A DNA stretch of 64,000 bases, from NCBI RefSeq assembly GCF_019097595.1, contig NC_080717.1, positions 20,405,836 through 20,469,835 of the forward strand. The letters run 5' to 3'. The notes beneath the pieces were generated by a model that saw only the letters and a list, made by a program, of their open reading frames with translations, had not been told where the DNA came from and searched no databases. Origin of the DNA: Hemibagrus wyckioides (Eukaryota; Chordata; Actinopteri; Siluriformes; Bagridae). Within the stretch, counting starts at the first letter, position 1. Each line of letters starts with the position of its first letter. A program made the translations under genes and the position numbers. Shown piece after piece: positions 1 to 12,338 of this stretch.

Positions 1-2740
1 GACGTGAAAGAGTGGGTCAATGGTGAATGTGTGAAAATGACATTAAAAACTCATTTCAGCTCAGCACTGTATTTCAAATGTTATAAAGCATTTTTAAAAA
101 TAAAATGATAAACTATGGACCATTTTTTTTACAAGACAATCCAATTAGCCAACCAATTCCATGGTAACATGATTAATTCCCAAATATTAATTAAAAACAT
201 CTTCGGAGATGAGATGAAATACATTCTCTTGGGTATGAAATGAACACTAATTGATTTTTCTCCGAAATCCCAAAATAATTTTTGAAGAAAAATCTATACA
301 GTGAAATAGAATAGACAAGATACCTGTATAATCTGAAACTCTGTATAATCTGAAACAACCAGTTTAAATAAAGAGGAATAGTACGTTCATTTATAAATGT
401 CTGTTAGATGTTGAAGATGAAGTGTGCTCTTAAAATATTTTCCATAGGGAACAGTATCATCCATTTGCATGCTATGAATCTACGCAATTCGCATAAATCC
501 AATGATTCCTTACTTTGTCGTAATGAATTGTACAAAACTATCCAGAACTAAATGGTCCATATTTCAAATTATTGGTAATTGTTTTTTTTTTTCACTTAGT
601 ACCTTGAAGTTTTAAGAAATAGCAATTAAGAAATAGCTTGAAAGTTTGTAGACTCAGTTGCATACTCCACAAACAACACTTCACGGGTTCCTTAAGGGTT
701 CACTGGATAAGTAAGCCCTCTTAAAATCTCAGCTTCATAAAAGGGTTACTCCAGAGGGACAAACAAAAAACCTTAAAATGTTCTGAATTTTTTTGTTTTC
801 TTCGGGGGGCCACAACTTGCGCTGAGTATACTGTTAGGGGCAGGTCGATCCAACACTATAGATTAAAAAAATATCTCATCCATAAAGTGTGGGCTGCAGA
901 GCTTGTTCAAATCATAGAATAACTGGGGGGAAATCATCAAAGATATGTACTTAAAGGATATGTAGGATTCTGTCTGTATCTCATATTCCATAATTAGCTT
1001 TTTAGGTTTTGCCTCAGGCCATTATATCCAATAAATATCAAGCCATAGGATTCTGGTCTTATTTATAGTCTACAGCATCTGGGACTGCTCAGGACTCCGA
1101 AAATGGGGAGAACATTGCTTCTGTAGGGAAAAAAAAAAACATTATGAGCATTCATCCCTACTTATGGCAATCACTCAGGCCTCGGGGCCAGAAAGGACCG
1201 CATTGACTTTGTCCCTAACAGAGAATAACAAGGCCTTTCATGGATGATTTACCAAACACACAGATCAGGCACTGGCTTTGAAACCTTTAAAAGGCTGGAC
1301 TGATTGCAAATTACCTTTTGTCTACTTTCGTTCAATCACACGGTGCAAAACTAAACAAATGCATAAAGTAGTGTTAGATATCCCATTGGAGGGAATCAAG
1401 CAACTCAGATGCCCAACTACCTTCACAAAGGGCTACAATTATACTGTGCAGTATCATATACCATTTTTTCATTATCCCCTGAGAAGAAACCAATGACAAT
1501 ATGATACTATTCCAGATAAAGGGCAGCATTTTCTCTTTGGGGTTTTGTTTCAAACTAGGAGTCTAGAGAAATAAAAGTTGATTTTGCCCCAGTGGTTTTC
1601 CTTTATGAAAATCTCCAAAAGAGTATGATATTCCAGGTCTCACGCAATCATTTCCATTAGTAGATACATGCGACAGCACGAAAGGATAGATATTTCGGCC
1701 ATCTATTGTAAACCACACTTTCTGCTTTTTAAATTGTTATCTACACCTGTCAAATTAGGAAGTGAAATTCTGACTTATTTGTTTTAATTCTAGTGATAGC
1801 TCTACTCTGTATTTTCTAATTGGATTGGAAGGATATCATATCAATGTATGCCGCCAGCAGAGAATTAGACCTGTTCACCAAAGCCAGAGAAAGTGACCGG
1901 GATCATATTTGGATCCTATTAGAATTTTAACTTTAAAAATATTTCAAAGTTGCATTCTAACATTACCATGGTAACTTTTTCATTTCCCAGGCAGTTAATC
2001 ATCAGCACTCTGAAAGCTCTTCTAAACTTCATATGAGCCTATTCATATGATCCCCTCTAGGACTTCATTTAGTTTTGAGATGACACACTGAAAAACACTT
2101 GGCAGACAACCATTATGCTGTAGATTACCACACTGAGGATTATTAGAACAAAGCACTCTGTCAGTACATTTTGATCACTGAATGCTTGACAAGCTCAAAA
2201 ACATGCAATTGAGAACAGTGCACCCCTTATCACCTCATCAGTGGCCCAGCCTATAAGCAGTGTGAAGAAATGCCAGGAGTGACTAAGCACAAATGATGCC
2301 AAGAAGGTGCTCTGCTCTAAAACGTAGCTTCTTTCTTTCTTTCTTTCTTTTTCTTTCTTTATATAATGACTAAACCTGTTACATAGTCCAGAGCATTATA
2401 ACGTCATGTTTAAAATGATCGCACAAATTACACAAAATACTTTAATACCTGTTTCTCTATTATGATAATGAAACATCAGATCTGTGTTCCACCACTCAAT
2501 GGTCTGGTAATGCTGTGTACCACCTTCGTGCACCTTTGTTGACTTGGGCACAAGACATTTTTAAGGGCAAACTTGGAGAAAAACTGCAAGTTATTACAGG
2601 ACCAGAGTCAGCCCTTATCTCATTCTAGCCTATAAGGTCCTAGTGACAGGCTCAGCGAAATACCACAATATCTTTATCTGTCCATGACTAATTTAAAATA
2701 TATATAAATCCTTTATCGACTCTCTGGGATTCGTATGGAC
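1..2740. other. AT-rich DNA, no gene recognised
   Basis: No exon, RNA gene or recognisable transposon was found here on either strand. The only open frames are short and lack family resemblance. A short TTTC microsatellite lies at about 2329-2360. The stretch could be intergenic or intronic to a gene beyond the left edge; the sequence does not decide. Confidence 0.4.
2329..2360. repeat. (TTTC)n microsatellite
   Basis: About seven imperfect CTTT units are read directly. It is a simple pyrimidine tract with no coding significance. Confidence 0.8.
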
Positions 2741-2751
2741 TAGTAAGACGT

Positions 2752-2984
2752 GCAAGGCAGTGGTGGCTCAAAGGTCAAGAGCTGGTGGCTCTGGGTTACT
2801 TCTCAGAAGGTCAGTGATTCAATCCCCAAGTTGTCACTGTTGGGGATTTCTGATGGCCCTAAACCCTCTCTGCTCCAGGGATGCCACGAGAGGTCTGACC
2901 CTGAGTTCTGACACCAGCCTACTAACAAGCTGGGGTATGCAAAGAAGGTCTTTCATAGAGCTGCACTGCATATGTGACAAATGA
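2752..2984 (+). repeat. tRNA-derived SINE, diverged copy
   Basis: This stretch aligns by eye with the better preserved SINE at 45485-45722. Shared blocks in the same order are the GGTGGCTCAA head, a weak B-box region with GATTCAATCCCC, CACTGTTGGG, AACCCTCTCTGCTCCAGGG, a TCTGACCC block, and a GGTATGCAAAGAA to TGTGACAAAT tail. The head resembles a tRNA with A and B boxes of a type 2 Pol III promoter. Several substitutions and small gaps show it is an old copy. Confidence 0.7.
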
Positions 2985-2999
2985 AGACTTATTCTAGAT

Positions 3000-4310
3000 T
3001 CGTAGAGCCAGACTTCAGATACCCGAAGGTGTCACTAGGCCAGACCAGTTGGTTTTACTGCTTTCAAGATTCTGAAATCTGCACTCTTTTATTCAGGGCT
3101 TCTTTGGCAGCAGTCTCAAAGAATAGCCCTAACTCATAGGGCAGATTTCTTAAAGTTGATTGTATGTGTCCAGAATTGACTGTACCAACAACACCTAACC
3201 TCCTGGCCCAGCTGTCACACTGCAAGTCATGAGGTCATTAAGATTTTCTGGTGACAGAGCAGGGACTGACTTCTGCAATTTTTTTCATACATGAGATATG
3301 TCTGTACGTCTGATGATTTGCCACCAGCAACATGACAATGTTATCAACATCAGATATGCAATCCAGGCCAATCAGCTCAAGAGTTGTCATGCTTGCTAAA
3401 GCTGGTGCCTAGGGCATGAGTGTAGTACAGCAGCCCTTCCAAAAGCTCTTCTAAAGATTAAGTCTTTGCATGGTGGCACAGTGATTTCCCCATGATGAAA
3501 TGTTAAAATACAGTTTAAATTATGTATTTATGTGTGTAGCATAGTTGCTTTTTAGTAAACACAGTATTATAATTAAGCTGTGATCAGACAGAGGGGTCGG
3601 GGCTTGAATGTGAATGCACAGAGAAATGCTCTAAATCTGTGATTACATGATCTAGTTTGCTATTAACTAGATATAAGCTAAGCATTTAAAGTGACAATGT
3701 ATAAAAAGTTTTAAGAATATCACTCAGCATTAGTCTGTGCCTCATCTCGATTTGTTGCTGTAGGGTAAAGAGCAGCTTTTACATAAGCACTTCATTCTTG
3801 TGCAAACCACTCCTGTAACTCAAGCATTTAAAATTTCCTCTCAGGGTCTCGATGAAAGCCTTAACCACCTCTCTAACAAGAAAGAAATGTTCCTCTTAAG
3901 GAAATGCAAAAACATTAACTGATTTAAATGACAAGTTAAACCACTTGGTTTATAATCCACATTTTGGATCAACCAATCAGTTGTCGTTAAGATGTTTGCT
4001 TTTGTTGTTACAATTGCACTGTGTTTGTTCTAGCAGCTCCAAGTTTGGTAGCTTGGCAAATTTGTATTCCTCCTTTCAAGCACTCTGTTGTCCTTGACTT
4101 TTAAGAGGAACAGTTCCTCGAATGCAAATTAGCTCTGTACATCTGCTCACAAGCCATTGCACTGAGCATTGCCATGTGGTTACAGTCAGTATGCATACAA
4201 GATCACTGTAAAGACCAGGTTTACAAATGAGACTGTGTCCTAGCTAATGAAACCGAAATCTTTACTTCAGCTGTAGCTCATTTGCAGCTAACATGATAGT
4301 GCTAGTTTGC
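3000..4310. other. Non-coding DNA, nothing recognised
   Basis: No exon, RNA gene or known repeat was recognised in this AT-rich stretch. Confidence 0.35.
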
Positions 4311-4315
4311 TGAGA

Positions 4316-4425
4316 TCATTCAATTTTTTGTTTGTATAGTGACATTGTCACAAAGCAGCTTTAAAGGAATATCCTCATCTGGGTGACACCAGATAAGCGT
4401 AATTATAGATATAGATCATACCGCA
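4316..4425 (-). repeat. Fragment of a teleost interspersed repeat (same family as 11505-11790)
   Basis: Blocks such as GACATTGTCACAAAGCAGC followed by CCTCATCTGGGTGACACC match the reverse complement of the repeat at 11505-11790 and the copy at 46245-46470. A large internal part is missing. The family tail, with a GCGCTATACAAATAAA block, is common in fish LINE/SINE elements; the exact family name is not certain. Confidence 0.55.
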
Positions 4426-4429
4426 TTGG

Positions 4430-5770
4430 TTAGACTCTTCAGTGTCATAAACACAATAGTGTGTGTTTCCTCCTACCATATTGTTATTTGGCCATTCAAA
4501 TACTACAGTCTTCTACGTAACATTTTAAACCTGTTCTCCGTTATAGCCAAATGGAATAACTGTAATTATCCGCCTGTAGTATTCAAAATCTATTACATAT
4601 TGATGGTAAGGATGCATATTTTTCTGGAAGGCTGTAGTAGTAAATTCCCAGGTATATTGAGGTAAGTGCGACTTTGTGAGTCGTGACAAAATGCCGTTAT
4701 GGGCTAAAATGAGAGTGATTAAGCAAAACCAGTGATTGTAAATCTTCAGTTAATTTCCGAGAATCCCCCAGCAGACATGACTGCATTTTAAATAGTTTAT
4801 TTCAGTGAACAAAATAGTGAAAGAGTTTTGTTTTTCCTGTAAAAGAGTACCCTATGAATGTCACGGTACACTGGCTCATTCTAAAGTGGTGGAAGATTCC
4901 ACAAAATCAGGCTGGACCACATTACAGTTTTAAATGCATCAGGACAACTAAGATTAGTTAAGGAAGGTGCAATGAGGACAGAGGGGGGGGGTTTATGGAA
5001 AACCTCCACAGCTCCACGGATGTGAAGGAATTCTTCCAGACTCATACGCTTTTGTAGCAGGAGTCTATTGCAGTAGAAGAAAGGTCAGTGGTAATTTAAT
5101 CTATGAAAAGGTTACTTTTAACCAGGGATCATCAAAAATACTCTAAAACAGACGTGGCCAAAAAAAAAAAAAGGAAAGAAAAATAAAATACATTGGGCTC
5201 TCCTGCCACCTGCAGGACATGTACAAAATAAAGCCAGTTATACACAATAATAAATACAATCTGTTGGAAAACATTTATTTATTAATTCAGCTATATTTTA
5301 TAGCTTAAAAATAAAAAAAAACAGGTCATACTCCATAAGCATTCAGGAAATACATTTTTGTTTTTGTTTTTTCTTCTGTGATATTGAGTTCCGCTTATGC
5401 AGAAATCAGAATCCCTTTAGAACACATGACCTCAACTGAGTTTCCTTAAATGTACTTTTCAAAATATTAAGATATTTGGTATGGTCTGCCAGTCTATGTT
5501 AAATTTGACCACAGATTCAGTCTTACTTTTATTGCATCAGTTGAACTGACACTTCTGATGATCTGCTGCATTGAGGTTTAACGCAACTTTGATCTTTAGA
5601 CACGTTGAGCAATGGAAGGTAGGTTGTGCATTAGGTCAGACACAGATATGAAGATTGTCAGTGGCATATTTTTTTATCAAGTGATTATTTGCGAATGTTG
5701 ACCAGGTTCAAGGACTCTGTAGGACCAGGTCAAAGCACAGATGCAGTGAATATATAAAAAAAATAATAAT
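4430..5770. other. Non-coding DNA, nothing recognised
   Basis: AT-rich sequence with short A and T homopolymers. No exon or repeat family was recognised. Confidence 0.35.
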
Positions 5771-5779
5771 AATTCACAC

Positions 5780-6640
5780 CCTCATTAAAATTGCAGGTTT
5801 TTGTGATGTAGATTACCAAGAACAGGATGTCCCTCCAAATTTGTTAATAGGGCACAAGGAAAACTTATCACTCATGCTGCCAAGAGACCAATGGTACTAT
5901 TAAAGGTGGTGCAGGAATATTTTGAATCGCTGATCAATCCCTGCATGTGATAATAATCTCTCATATTCTTCACCTGTCCCCTGTTAAATAACAGTAATAA
6001 TAATAATCAAATTCCACTTAAATCACCCCAAACCAAATGACAAAATGCGTTATAGTCTGATGAGACCAAGATAGAAATTTCTATAAATAATTCTAAAAGA
6101 TATATCTTATGCATTAACAAGACATCACCCAAAGAACACCCACAGTAAAGCATGGTGGTGGCAGCATCATGTTATGGGATTTTAAAAAAAATGAATTTAA
6201 TGTTGTATTACAAGCAAGAGATTATTTACCAAAGTGTCTTTGCCAAAGTATGGTCACTGATGCAAAGGTTTCCCAGTATCTCTAGCAAGGGTACTGCCAC
6301 TTTTATTAATCAGTGTTAATGTGGCTGACCACACTAGGGCAAGTCAGGGACCATATGGCTTATTGTCAGTAATGTTATTTATTTATTTACTTTTGAATGT
6401 AATTATAAGCATCTACTTGTGTATAATTTATTCATTCACTAATTCTGGTAAAACTCTTTTAATCCATGTTACAAACAGCTGGACTGTGCAGATAATAATC
6501 TGCACAGAAATCAGTGGAAAGACACCACACACTGATGGCAGAAGGATTTTCTTCTTCAGTCATAATAAAGACATGGACATTATAAAATAGCACATACTGA
6601 ATTATGCAGTGGAAAGCAAATATTTCCTTTTACTTTACAG
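5780..6640 (+). mobile_element. Decayed Tc1-like transposon relic
   Basis: A block at 6115-6180 with AAGCATGGTGGTGGCAGCAT preceded by a TGATGAGACCAA block at 6058-6069 is the typical Tc1 transposase segment around the first catalytic Asp and the following KHGGGS motif. Further upstream, 5800-5900 also resembles transposase linker sequence. Frames are broken by stops and indels throughout, and I could not define terminal inverted repeats. The boundaries are approximate. Confidence 0.5.
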
Positions 6641-6649
6641 TAAATTCCT

Positions 6650-8050
6650 GGTGATGCTTTGTGCTATATCTCAAGCACCTTCATGAAGGAAAATCTTCTT
6701 AAAATTTCCAAAAAACCACTAAGCTCCTCACTGTTTCTCTCTGTAGGTCTCTGCTTGTTTGGGTAAACAAATAAATCACATAAATAATATAACCTACTTT
6801 TTTTTTTAAGTAAAAACTGCTCATTAAAATACAATTTGATGTAATGATACAATTTATATATAACCATTATGTTTCACAATTTTCATTTGTCATAAACATT
6901 TATCAAATGTATTAAAGACAATGAAAAAATAAACTTTTATAACCTCTATAAGAGTAGCAAATATGCAAATAAACTTCTGTTTAACCAGTCAGAGGTTTGT
7001 TGACCTGTTTTGATCTTTGTATAGGATTTGAACACACTGAACAATCAAACCCTAACCCAGCCTTGTCCAGCCAAAACCATCAGACGTCATTAGCCTTGAA
7101 CTGTAGAACTCTTATCAAATAAAACAATATCCCTCTGAACTGACATCACCTGGAATGTCATGGTGTCTGTGAGACAGTCTGGATAGGTAAATGTTGGTGT
7201 GAATCAGATATCTACACAGGGTTAGATATCAAAAACAACTCACCGTCTAATCGTTTTGCTCTAAGACCTTTATGTCTGAAGCCATTTCACCCGATGCCTT
7301 TACGTATTAGCTTTATTAGTTGTGCTTCCTCTATTTTAATACTCACCAGCTACCACTAATAAAACATATTAATTTGTTAAATCTATGACATGGCTATACA
7401 TCACTGTTAGCTAGCTAGATTGTTGCTAAGAAAACATGAACATGGGTACGTCCACTTGTTTTGCTCAAATGCAGGTAAAATCAGATCAAAAATAAGGTAG
7501 AAAATGACGTCATTTGCGAGTTGATACTTTCCCCCTTCAAAGATAAGTCATACACAGCATGAGAGGTGCAGCTGCTGGAAGTGATTTACATGGAAATTTT
7601 GAGGAATCATTAACAGCAGGGGCAAGAATAAAATGGTGAGAGCTGAATAGTGTGTTCAATCATCTGTAATTTCTTCTTCTGAATACAAGAATAACTATTA
7701 CTACTGTTACATTTGTGTGAAAGGACAGGAAAATTAAACTGCACTAAAAAATACTGCATAAAGTAATGCTGGAAAAACTGTCAATGAACAGCATGACTCA
7801 GATTGCTACAGTCACAGTTGCAAGAAAAATTAGTTTTTAACAAAAAACGTCTTGAATAATGCAAGTTAAAAGCTTCCAAGAAACTGATACCACTCTTCTT
7901 CATGAGGATTTTTAAACAGAAACATCTCAGCATCTACGAGCTCCTAGAAGAACTTCTGAATACCTCCCCATCTTTCTAATCTTTCTGAGTTTTATGATAA
8001 ATGATTTTATGATAAAATCAATAATGTTTAACCTAATACAACATATTATT
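6650..8050. other. Non-coding DNA, nothing recognised
   Basis: No exon or repeat family was recognised here apart from ordinary AT-rich sequence leading into the TA microsatellite. Confidence 0.35.
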
Positions 8051-8052
8051 GT

Positions 8053-8054
8053 AT

Positions 8055-8145
<91 letters not shown>

Positions 8146-8155
8146 CATATATATA
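8053..8155. repeat. Long (TA)n microsatellite with palindromic flanks
   Basis: About 39 uninterrupted TA units run from 8062 to 8139, followed by TTATATACATATATATA. The left flank ATTATATACATATA mirrors the right flank, so the whole block can fold as one long hairpin or cruciform. The open frames across it encode only alternating Tyr and Ile and are not genes. Confidence 0.95.
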
Positions 8156-8159
8156 GGAT

Positions 8160-10800
8160 CAGTATTTGTGTACACTGAATGAAGTGGTTCCTCCTCCTAG
8201 TGATAGAATTGGATGCAAATGGAGACCAACAGAGGGCGCTAGAGGTTCTCATTGTATTTTCTAGACGATAAATGCGGTATTTGAGTCTCTTTTATAAGCA
8301 ATAATTGTACTTCTCTTGTACATTTCTTATTTAGATTTTTCACCAGTGTAGTTCTCATACTTCTGATATCTCTCACCAAAATCTTGAACAATGCTATTTG
8401 TCATGATATCCCCTATTTCCCTTTAGCCCCCATGCTTTCATGGTAATGTTAGTTTAATCTCAGCAACAGATGCTCTGTTCATGTCCCATTGGAGCATCTG
8501 CTGTCTCGTGCAATTAGCCGGCCACACGCATCACAGTTTGAACTTTGCAGTCTTATTGTCTGTTCATACTTCTTGTGTGCATGCGCAATTAAAATGGGGA
8601 AAATAAACTCTTCACCATTGAAAAAGAATCCCCAGATAGCTATTAAGTGAAAGTATGAATGCAGGGTTAAAAACTGGTATGTACATGTAATGCAACAGCG
8701 TTATGTTCCTTTGACCTTTAGAAAACTTGCAGAATGTCAGTAATGCCTGGCTGCTGAGGATTCAGCAGGCTACGCAAGTTAAGCAAGGTGGGGAATTGAG
8801 TTTTAGGCTTGTTTCAAGGACTTTCGAAGATGGATGCAGTCCATTGCAAGCCGGACACCCTGGGAAGTGTGTGTGTGTGTGTGTTGGGGTGGGTGGGTGG
8901 TTATACAGGCAATCAAATTAGAATTGTAAATGAGCTTTCCTTTTTAATATATTTATTTAATTGTCCAGCCATTGATGGGTATATCACCCATTAGAAAAGT
9001 GACTTGCATGGATAATGACACTTAAATCATCGGTTTTCTAAAGTGTTATGACTATAATGTTGTCAGATTGCAGGTTGAACCTGCTTTCTGTTACCTAGAA
9101 TTGCCTAGGAAAGGTTATAAAAGTACAACCCATGAGGTCAAATGTAGGGGTTGAGTTAATCATAAGACAAAATAGCCAAGAGTTACTGCTGAAATGTTGA
9201 AAGCTTTCTGGAAAAGAATGTTGAAAAAGATTTTTTTTTGGACACAACACAAGCTATCCATCATCCCTCCAGCATGGTTTATTAAGTATAAAAGAATTGA
9301 TTTACTGAACATTGGGCTAATGGGTATCCTTCTGGCTGCTTTACATTATAAACAGCGCTACAATGTGCCTATAATATGTGTTATTGAAAATCAAATAATA
9401 TAATAAAGTCTTTCTCAACAATTAAATGTGTGGGGAAAAAAAGACCCAAGACCCAATCAGTGTTTGATGAAACTGGATTATTTCTCCAGGGTAGCTTTGC
9501 ATTTAGTAAAAGAGGACAGTTGAAAAACAAAGTGAACTTATTACTGTACAATTTTATTAAACTATGTTTTAGTCACCCAAATAAGCCTTAATATATGTAA
9601 GGTGAAAAACTAAATAAATGGATTACTAAATCAGCAATATTCTCACCAAATCTTCTGACCAAAAGATTAACTAGATGCGTGTTTCCTTAGGCATGTTTAT
9701 GAATCTGAGACTGTTCATACAATCTAACCAATCTAAATAATATGGTTTTAAAAATCAATCTTTAACCAATGTTATCATGGGTTTGTCAGTTTGCTTATGC
9801 ACCAGGGACATATCAAAATTCCCAATAGTAATTCTTCTTCTTCTTCTTCTTCTTCTTCTTCTTCTTCTTCGTTTGACTAAGGATCAACAGTGCCAAAACA
9901 TGTTTTGTGAAACCAGAAGCAAAGCTATATATAGTGAAGTGAGTTATAGTCATCAAATACCACGTAGGAATGTGAACAGGGCCACATTGCCTGTCATCCT
10001 TGTTGTTGGATTAATGTATAACTCAAATAATTTAGCATTTTATGAGACCAAAAAAAATAAAGTTTATCATCCTAGTAACAGTATATGTAGGTCACTTGAT
10101 CATCAGATATCATCTGCATTATCAGATACATTATCAGGTCTCTGTTTTAGTGAGCCATCAAGTGTCTCAGTACTGCTATCTTAAATGTACACATCTAGAG
10201 CCTTACCTAATTACTGTAACAGCTGCAACTCCAGCAGTAACAGTATCTACAGTAACGGTCAAGTTAAGGTCATGAACAGCTTAAGTGGTGCTGTGTGCTC
10301 CAATAAATCACAGTAAACGTATTACATTCTTACTGGCGACAAGTACAATGCTAATTCGTAGACAGAATTAAGCATATATTCAAAAATTGCAACATAAGCC
10401 TGATCTTGCTGATGGGTTTTTTTTTTTGTTTTGTTGTTTTTTTGTTTATTTAGAAGGATTAAATATGTGACTTTTCCGCTTCAACAGACATCCTAAATAA
10501 AGCATTATCATGTAAATAAATTGCAACTCCAAGACTCAATGGGAAGCTGCTTGATAATGTATCACTGCAATGAGTAAACAAAACATTTTCACACTGTCAT
10601 TTAAATGAAGTAAGGCAATGAAATATGCATAAGCCTCATAATATGACTACAATTGCACAGTATATGATAAAATGCGATTGTACGACACATATAGTCACAC
10701 ACTAATTTGACAGCATGCGCAAGATTTAGCAATATTTTGTAGGAAGCCCATGCGGTGAGTAGCTTCTCATTTCCTATGTCGAAGACGTATCCTGTGGGGT
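8160..10800. other. Non-coding DNA with small microsatellites
   Basis: Contains a short GT/GGGT tract near 8868-8900 and a CTT tract at 9832-9870. No exon was recognised. A conserved-looking leucine run in one frame at about 9830 is only the translated CTT repeat. Confidence 0.35.
9832..9870. repeat. (CTT)n microsatellite
   Basis: Thirteen uninterrupted CTT units are read directly. Confidence 0.9.
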
Positions 10801-10804
10801 CGAG

Positions 10805-11985
10805 CAAGCAAAGGAAACTGTTAAGGAAATGGATGAAACTCCTAAAATAAGCTTAAGAACTGTCCAATGCATTATTAAAAACCTGGAGGGGTGGGGGTAA
10901 ACCATCATCTACAAAGAAACAAATGTGGTCAGTAGAAAATCTTGAATGATCATGATCGGAGATCACTTAAATATTTGGTTTTAATCAAAGCGTAAAAACA
11001 AAAGTAGAGCTCACAGCTACGTTTAAAAGTGAAAGTAAGGGCATTTCCACGTGCACAAGGCAAATGGAACTCAAGGGATTGGGATGAAACTGCCGTGTAG
11101 CCTTAAGAAAACTACTTATCAGTGAGGCTAATCTGAAAAAAAAAAAAGGCTTCGATTTGCTAGGGAGCATAAAGATTATACTCTGGAGCAACTGGGGGGG
11201 GGGGGGGGCATGTGGTATGATGAGTCCAGATTCACTCTGTTGCAGAGTGATGGGCACATCAGGGTACGAAGAGAGGGAGATTGTGTTGCACCCATCTTGC
11301 CTAGTGCTTACTATACAAGCCTGTGAGGGCAGTGTTATGATCTAGGATTTCTTTAGCTGGTCAGGTTTAAGTTCAGCAAGCTATGTGCCCTAAAATAAGG
11401 TCATCTGAACACTTGAGCAGGTTTTTCTATCAGTACATTATTCTCTTGATGGCACTACACTAATATTTCCTCAAGAGCTCTTGGTTGCTGTTGTACAAAT
11501 GGCTTTATTTACATTTACATTATTTACTGTCCAGTGTCACCCAATGAGGATGGGTTCCCTTCTGAGCCTGGTTTCTCTTAAGGTTTCTTCCTCATATCAT
11601 CTCAGGGAGTTTTTCCTTGCCACCGTCGCCTCAGGCATGCTCATTAGGGATAAAATAGATATAAAATTAACTTTAAACTATATCATTTCTTTCTTTCTTC
11701 TTTGTTTCTCTACTTCTGTAAAGCTGCTTTGAGATCATGTCCATTGTTAAAAGCGCTATACAAATAAATTGAATTGGGGAAAAAAATGGAATTGAATAAT
11801 CCAAGATGACAATGCCCGGATTTATCGGGGTCAGATTGTGAAAGAGAGGTTCAGGGAGCATGCACACCCATGGATTGTCCACCACAGTGTCCAGACCTTA
11901 AGTCCCAGTGAGAATCTTTGGGACTTGCTGCAGAATACTTTAGAGAAATAAATGCAACTCTGGATAACCATGTTGACCATGCCAC
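10805..11985 (+). mobile_element. Decayed Tc1-like transposon, interrupted by a second repeat
   Basis: Plus-strand segments in order resemble a Tc1 transposase. GATGAGTCCAGATTCACTCT near 11219 carries the DES catalytic region, GGTACGAAGAGAGGGAGA follows, GGCAGTGTTATGATCTAGGA corresponds to the GGSVMIWG region with Trp replaced by a stop, AAGATGACAATGCCCGGAT near 11803 corresponds to the second Asp (QDDNA), and GAGAATCTTTGGGACTTGCT near 11909 to the ENLWD third acid. Stops, frameshifts and a G homopolymer break it. The reading is split at about 11500-11790 by an unrelated teleost repeat. Terminal repeats were not identified. Confidence 0.7.
11505..11790 (+). repeat. Teleost interspersed repeat nested in the Tc1 relic
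   Basis: Blocks GAGGATGGGTTCCCTTCTGA, AAGGTTTCTTCCTCATATCA, AGGGAGTTTTTCCTTGCCAC and the tail AAAAGCGCTATACAAATAAA are the hallmark of a very common fish repeat whose end is shared with LINE/SINE elements. It ends in GAATTG-type units. Two other copies lie at 4316-4425 and 46245-46470 in the opposite orientation. The host Tc1 transposase reading resumes directly after it. Confidence 0.75.
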
Positions 11986-12099
11986 GGTGTATGCTTGTCG
12001 TAATCAAAGCAAAAGTAGTAGTGTAAAGACATGTGGGTGACAGGCAGTGTGCTATTGCATGCAGTGGACTATTATTGGTGCAGAGAGCAGGGAGCTTCC

Positions 12100-12292
12100 A
12101 CAAAGCCGCGCCCCTAAAACGCACAGATCGAATGAAAATTTGCTTTTGCTGTAAGTTCACTTTTGCACTCGCTGTGCTCAATAAAAAGCCTGGGACCTAA
12201 AATGCTGCCTGCAGTCCGGAGAAGACCCTTGCTTGCGCCGATTGCGCAGAAACAGTACTTGTTTTAGTTTCGGAAACATCAACGAGCAAAGG
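12100..12292 (+). promoter_or_regulatory. slc25a48: Putative slc25a48 promoter and leader
   Basis: The sequence just upstream of the slc25a48 start codon is locally GC-richer than its surroundings. It contains a GC-box-like CCGCGCCCCT near 12105 and a TATA-like AATAAAAAG near 12180, about 110 bases before the ATG. This is positional inference; no transcription start can be read from sequence alone. Confidence 0.35.
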
Positions 12293-12338
12293 ATGAGTTT
12301 GTTTCAGCTGGATGATTTTTTAGCAGGATGGATAGGAG
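12293..12338 (+). CDS. slc25a48: slc25a48 coding exon 1
   Basis: Encodes MSLFQLDDFLAGWIG plus one base of the next codon; the donor is G followed by GTAAGG. The ATG sits in the context AAAGGATGA. It begins transmembrane helix 1 of the carrier. Confidence 0.92.

Noticed and set aside
7927..8182. Open frames of 62-82 codons across the TA tract on both strands
   Set aside because: They translate only the dinucleotide repeat (alternating Tyr and Ile) and are not genes.
8743..8870. Possible 5S rRNA-like segment near AAGTTAAGCAAGG
   Set aside because: The resemblance covers only a few bases and the rest does not follow the 5S sequence.
9777..10275. Open frame of 135 codons with a leucine run
   Set aside because: The leucines come from the CTT microsatellite and the rest shows no family resemblance or splice support.
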